From Nitriliruptoraceae bacterium (GTDB taxonomy: Bacteria > Actinomycetota > Nitriliruptoria > Nitriliruptorales > Nitriliruptoraceae), in the NCBI GenBank assembly GCA_007131525.1, contig SLQK01000311.1, positions 1-7,878 on the forward strand: a DNA stretch of 7,878 bases. The letters run 5' to 3'. Every line of letters starts with the position of its first letter. Within the stretch, counting starts at the first letter, position 1. The notes under the pieces were generated by a model, which saw nothing but the letters and a program-made list of their open reading frames with translations, was not told where the DNA came from and ran no database searches. Below, one piece after another: positions 5,963 to 7,878 of the stretch. Both the position numbers and the translations under genes were made by a program.

Positions 5963-6528
5963 ATGGTCCCGCCGCCTGGTCGGGCGCACCGGGTGCGGGC
6001 GTCGCGTCGCGCGAACGCTGGTGACAACATCGTCGACGTCACTGCGAGGTTGGCGCAACAGCCCGACCCCACCGCGATGACCTTCCAGGCGCTCGGTCGT
6101 GAGCTCGGTCCTGGTCCGACCGCCGTTGATCGGCGTTTCCGCGACCGGAACGAACTGGTCGAAGCCTGCCTCGACCGTCTGATCGGTCGGGTCACGGGGT
6201 CCGTTTCGGGTGGCCTCTCCCAGCGGGAGTGGCTCGGCAGCAACACGCCCACTACAGGTTGATCGTCGCCCACCCGGTCATCGGTGCTGAGGCGGGGCAC
6301 CGCACGATCAACGGCCCTGGCGAGTTCGCCCGGCTGAGGTTGCTGCTCACCGCGCGGCTCGAGCCTGGGCAGCCGTGTCATGATGCCGAGCGTGACGGTC
6401 CCCTGCTGGCATGGTGGCGCACGAAGGCCTCGGCGACGCCGAGCAGCACGGCGCCGGTGCTCTACAACGCGTGCGGCACCAAGGCACCGCTACCAGAGAT
6501 GGCCCAGGGTGGGCCCCACGACCACTGA
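5963..6528 (+). pseudogene. TetR-family transcriptional regulator, frameshifted
   Basis: The first frame (ATG 5963 to TGA 6262, 99 residues) holds a TetR N-terminal DNA-binding domain: DNIVDVTARLAQQ, then the helix-turn-helix TFQALGRELGPGPTAVDRRF (about 40-59) and RDRNELVEACLDRLIG. The sequence then leaves the family frame. In the next frame the ligand-domain continuation is visible: ARQQHAHYRLIVAHPVIG, then GPGEFARLRLLLTARLEPG, ending at 6528. Inserting one base in GGCTCGG near 6235 joins the halves as REWLRQQHAHYR and gives 188 residues, a normal TetR length. The recognition helix is also atypical: Pro and Asp replace the usual Val and Tyr of the GV-x-x-x-A-x-Y-x-H/R-F pattern, which suggests decay beyond a sequencing slip. 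It lies 83 bp after the baeRF gene, same strand. No ribosome-binding site better than GTGGGG is seen. Confidence 0.7.
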
Positions 6529-6842
6529 CGGCCTCCGTTGGAAGCGCGCCCCACGGTGCCCACGACCTCAGGCCTGCCGGAGCCCGTGCCGAGCGGTACA
6601 GCCACCCTGCAGGCGACATCCACAGGGAGATCCGCCCGGTCAGCTCCGGCGACCCTCCACCATCGCAGACGTCCTGCGTGGCAGCTGCGAACGAATGGCG
6701 GAGGTGATCTCCGATGCCACCATGCTGTTGGCAGAGCAAGCCCGGATCCACGGGGGCACCTCGCTGCGATGGACCGCACAAGTAGGCTCACGTGCACTCG
6801 AGGCGCGGCGGCTGAGAGACGAGGCGCGCAGGTGGTGGTGCG
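6529..6842. other. 314-bp spacer before the phosphofructokinase gene
   Basis: No recognisable gene. A plus-strand open frame from ATG 6695 to TGA 6880 (MAEVISDATMLLAEQARIHG and onward, helical and charged) has no ribosome-binding site and overlaps the phosphofructokinase start by 38 bp. I treat it as unsupported. The promoter of the phosphofructokinase should lie here, but no clear -35/-10 pair is visible. Confidence 0.4.
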
Positions 6843-7878
6843 ATGACCAGGTCGATCGGGATCCTCACGGCCGGTGGTGACAGCCCCGGGCTGAACGCCG
6901 CGATCCGTGCCATCGGGAAGTCGGCTGCCGCGGAGGACATGCAGGTCATCGGCTTCCGCGACGGCTTCCGTGGGTTGATGGAGAACCGCACGGTTCGGCT
7001 CACGGCCGACGCGGTGTCCGGGATCCTGACCAGGGGAGGGACCCTGCTCGGGACCAGCCGCGACAAGCCGCACAGGATGCCCGTCGGCAGCCGCACGATG
7101 GACATGCGCGAGAAGATGGCCGAGGTCTATGAGGCCAACCACCTCGACGTGCTGGTCTGTCTGGGAGGGGGCGGGACACAGAAGAACGCGTTGCGGCTGA
7201 TGGAGGTGGGGCTCAACGTCATCACGTTGCCCAAGACCATCGACAACGACGTCTACGGCACGGACATCACCTTCGGGTTCGACACCGCGCTCGGCATCGC
7301 CACCGACGCCGTTGACCGGTTGCACAGCACGGCCCACAGCCACCACCGCATCATCGTGCTGGAGATCATGGGTCACAACACCGGCTGGCTGGCGCTGGGG
7401 GCGGGGATCGCCGGGGGAGCCGACGTGATCCTGATCCCGGAGATCCCCTACGACATCGACGTCGTCGCGCGTGCCGTCATGCGGCGCAGCAAGGCTGGGA
7501 AGAACTTCAGCATCGTCGCCGTCGCCGAGGGTGCGGTGTCGGTCGAGGGGGCGCGTCTGCTCGAGGAGGCACGGTCGAGGGTCGACGATGCGGACGGCAA
7601 GAAGGCGCGCAAGCGCGCGAAGGCGGAGCTCGCGCAGGCGCAGAGCGAGCAGGTCGGCAACACCCTGCGGCTGACCCATGACCTCGAGGAGCGCACCGGT
7701 CTGGAGTCGCGACTGACGATCCTCGGTCACGTGCAGCGTGGCGGGACGCCCTCAGCAGGAGACCGGCTCCTGGCCACCCGCCTGGGGACCGCCTGTGTCG
7801 AGCTGATCCGTGAGGAGACCTACGGGGTCATGGTCGCCTCCCGGGGCGACGGGGTGGAAGCCGTGCCCCTGGGGGAGG
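6843..7878 (+). CDS. pfkA: 6-phosphofructokinase (partial, runs off the right edge)
   Basis: Phosphorylates fructose 6-phosphate to the 1,6-bisphosphate in glycolysis; cytoplasmic, normally oligomeric. The first 345 codons are present. Motifs in order: ILTAGGDSPGLNAAIRA (7-23), GGTLLGTSRDKP (65-76), nucleotide loop LGGGGTQKNA (107-116), catalytic PKTIDNDV (130-137, Asp134 the likely base), EIMGHNTGWLALGAGIAGGAD (174-194) and LGHVQRGGTPSAGDRLLATRLG (294-315). Compared with E. coli PfkA GGDGS, the metal-contacting Asp is Gly110, the following Gly111 is kept, and Lys131 replaces the Gly of PGTIDND. Gly111 favours ATP; Lys131 is typical of pyrophosphate enzymes and some ATP enzymes, so the donor is uncertain. 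A charged Lys/Arg/Glu-rich insertion (about 235-272) precedes the C-terminal domain, as in longer bacterial subfamilies. The start ATG 6843 has AGGTGG seven bases upstream. Confidence 0.96.
   Translation, partial: MTRSIGILTAGGDSPGLNAAIRAIGKSAAAEDMQVIGFRDGFRGLMENRTVRLTADAVSGILTRGGTLLGTSRDKPHRMPVGSRTMDMREKMAEVYEANHLDVLVCLGGGGTQKNALRLMEVGLNVITLPKTIDNDVYGTDITFGFDTALGIATDAVDRLHSTAHSHHRIIVLEIMGHNTGWLALGAGIAGGADVILIPEIPYDIDVVARAVMRRSKAGKNFSIVAVAEGAVSVEGARLLEEARSRVDDADGKKARKRAKAELAQAQSEQVGNTLRLTHDLEERTGLESRLTILGHVQRGGTPSAGDRLLATRLGTACVELIREETYGVMVASRGDGVEAVPLGE

Noticed and set aside
6462..7730. Minus-strand open frame of 422 codons
   Set aside because: Antisense to the phosphofructokinase gene, whose motifs fix the coding strand.

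Overview
The window is high-GC bacterial DNA. Codons favour G or C in the third position, several genes have purine-rich ribosome-binding sites, and the closest family matches I recognise (DUF1801, DUF2200, baeRF, TetR, a PfkA-type phosphofructokinase) fit an actinobacterium (Actinomycetota). The sequence alone does not settle the lineage. I see no rRNA, tRNA, CRISPR array, insertion sequence or transposase.

Layout. Bases 1-165 carry no recognisable gene. An alpha/beta-hydrolase runs leftwards (999 to 166). After a 302-bp divergent spacer, two small rightward genes follow: a DUF1801 protein (1302-1748) and a DUF2200 protein (1801-2151). Facing them on the minus strand are a two-TM membrane protein (2680 to 2408) and, overlapping it by ATGA, a one-TM small protein whose frame is broken by one base (2878 to 2677). 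Directly upstream of that pair is a doubly truncated FtsX/MacB-type ABC permease remnant (about 3160 to 2885, minus). A rightward gene (3252-4259) then encodes a predicted lipoprotein with seven exact-length 38-residue RCC1-like repeats, each with a C-x9-C pair. It is followed by about 550 bp without a clear gene that contains a strong 9-bp hairpin. Next come a bacterial release-factor-like (baeRF) gene (4813-5879) and a TetR-type regulator (5963-6528), each split by an apparent single-base deletion. After a 314-bp gap, a 6-phosphofructokinase gene (from 6843) runs off the window's right edge.

How the parts relate. The two flanks (hydrolase/DUF1801/DUF2200 and phosphofructokinase) look intact and ordinary. 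The middle, about 2.4-6.5 kb, is a patchwork: one truncated gene, three genes interrupted by single-base shifts, spacers with no clear gene, and one intact, internally amplified repeat lipoprotein. This is either a decaying accessory region or a stretch with uncorrected indel errors, and raw reads would decide. I see no coherent multi-gene new system. The most distinctive item is the Cys-paired seven-repeat lipoprotein. The phosphofructokinase has an unusual combination of substrate-specificity residues.
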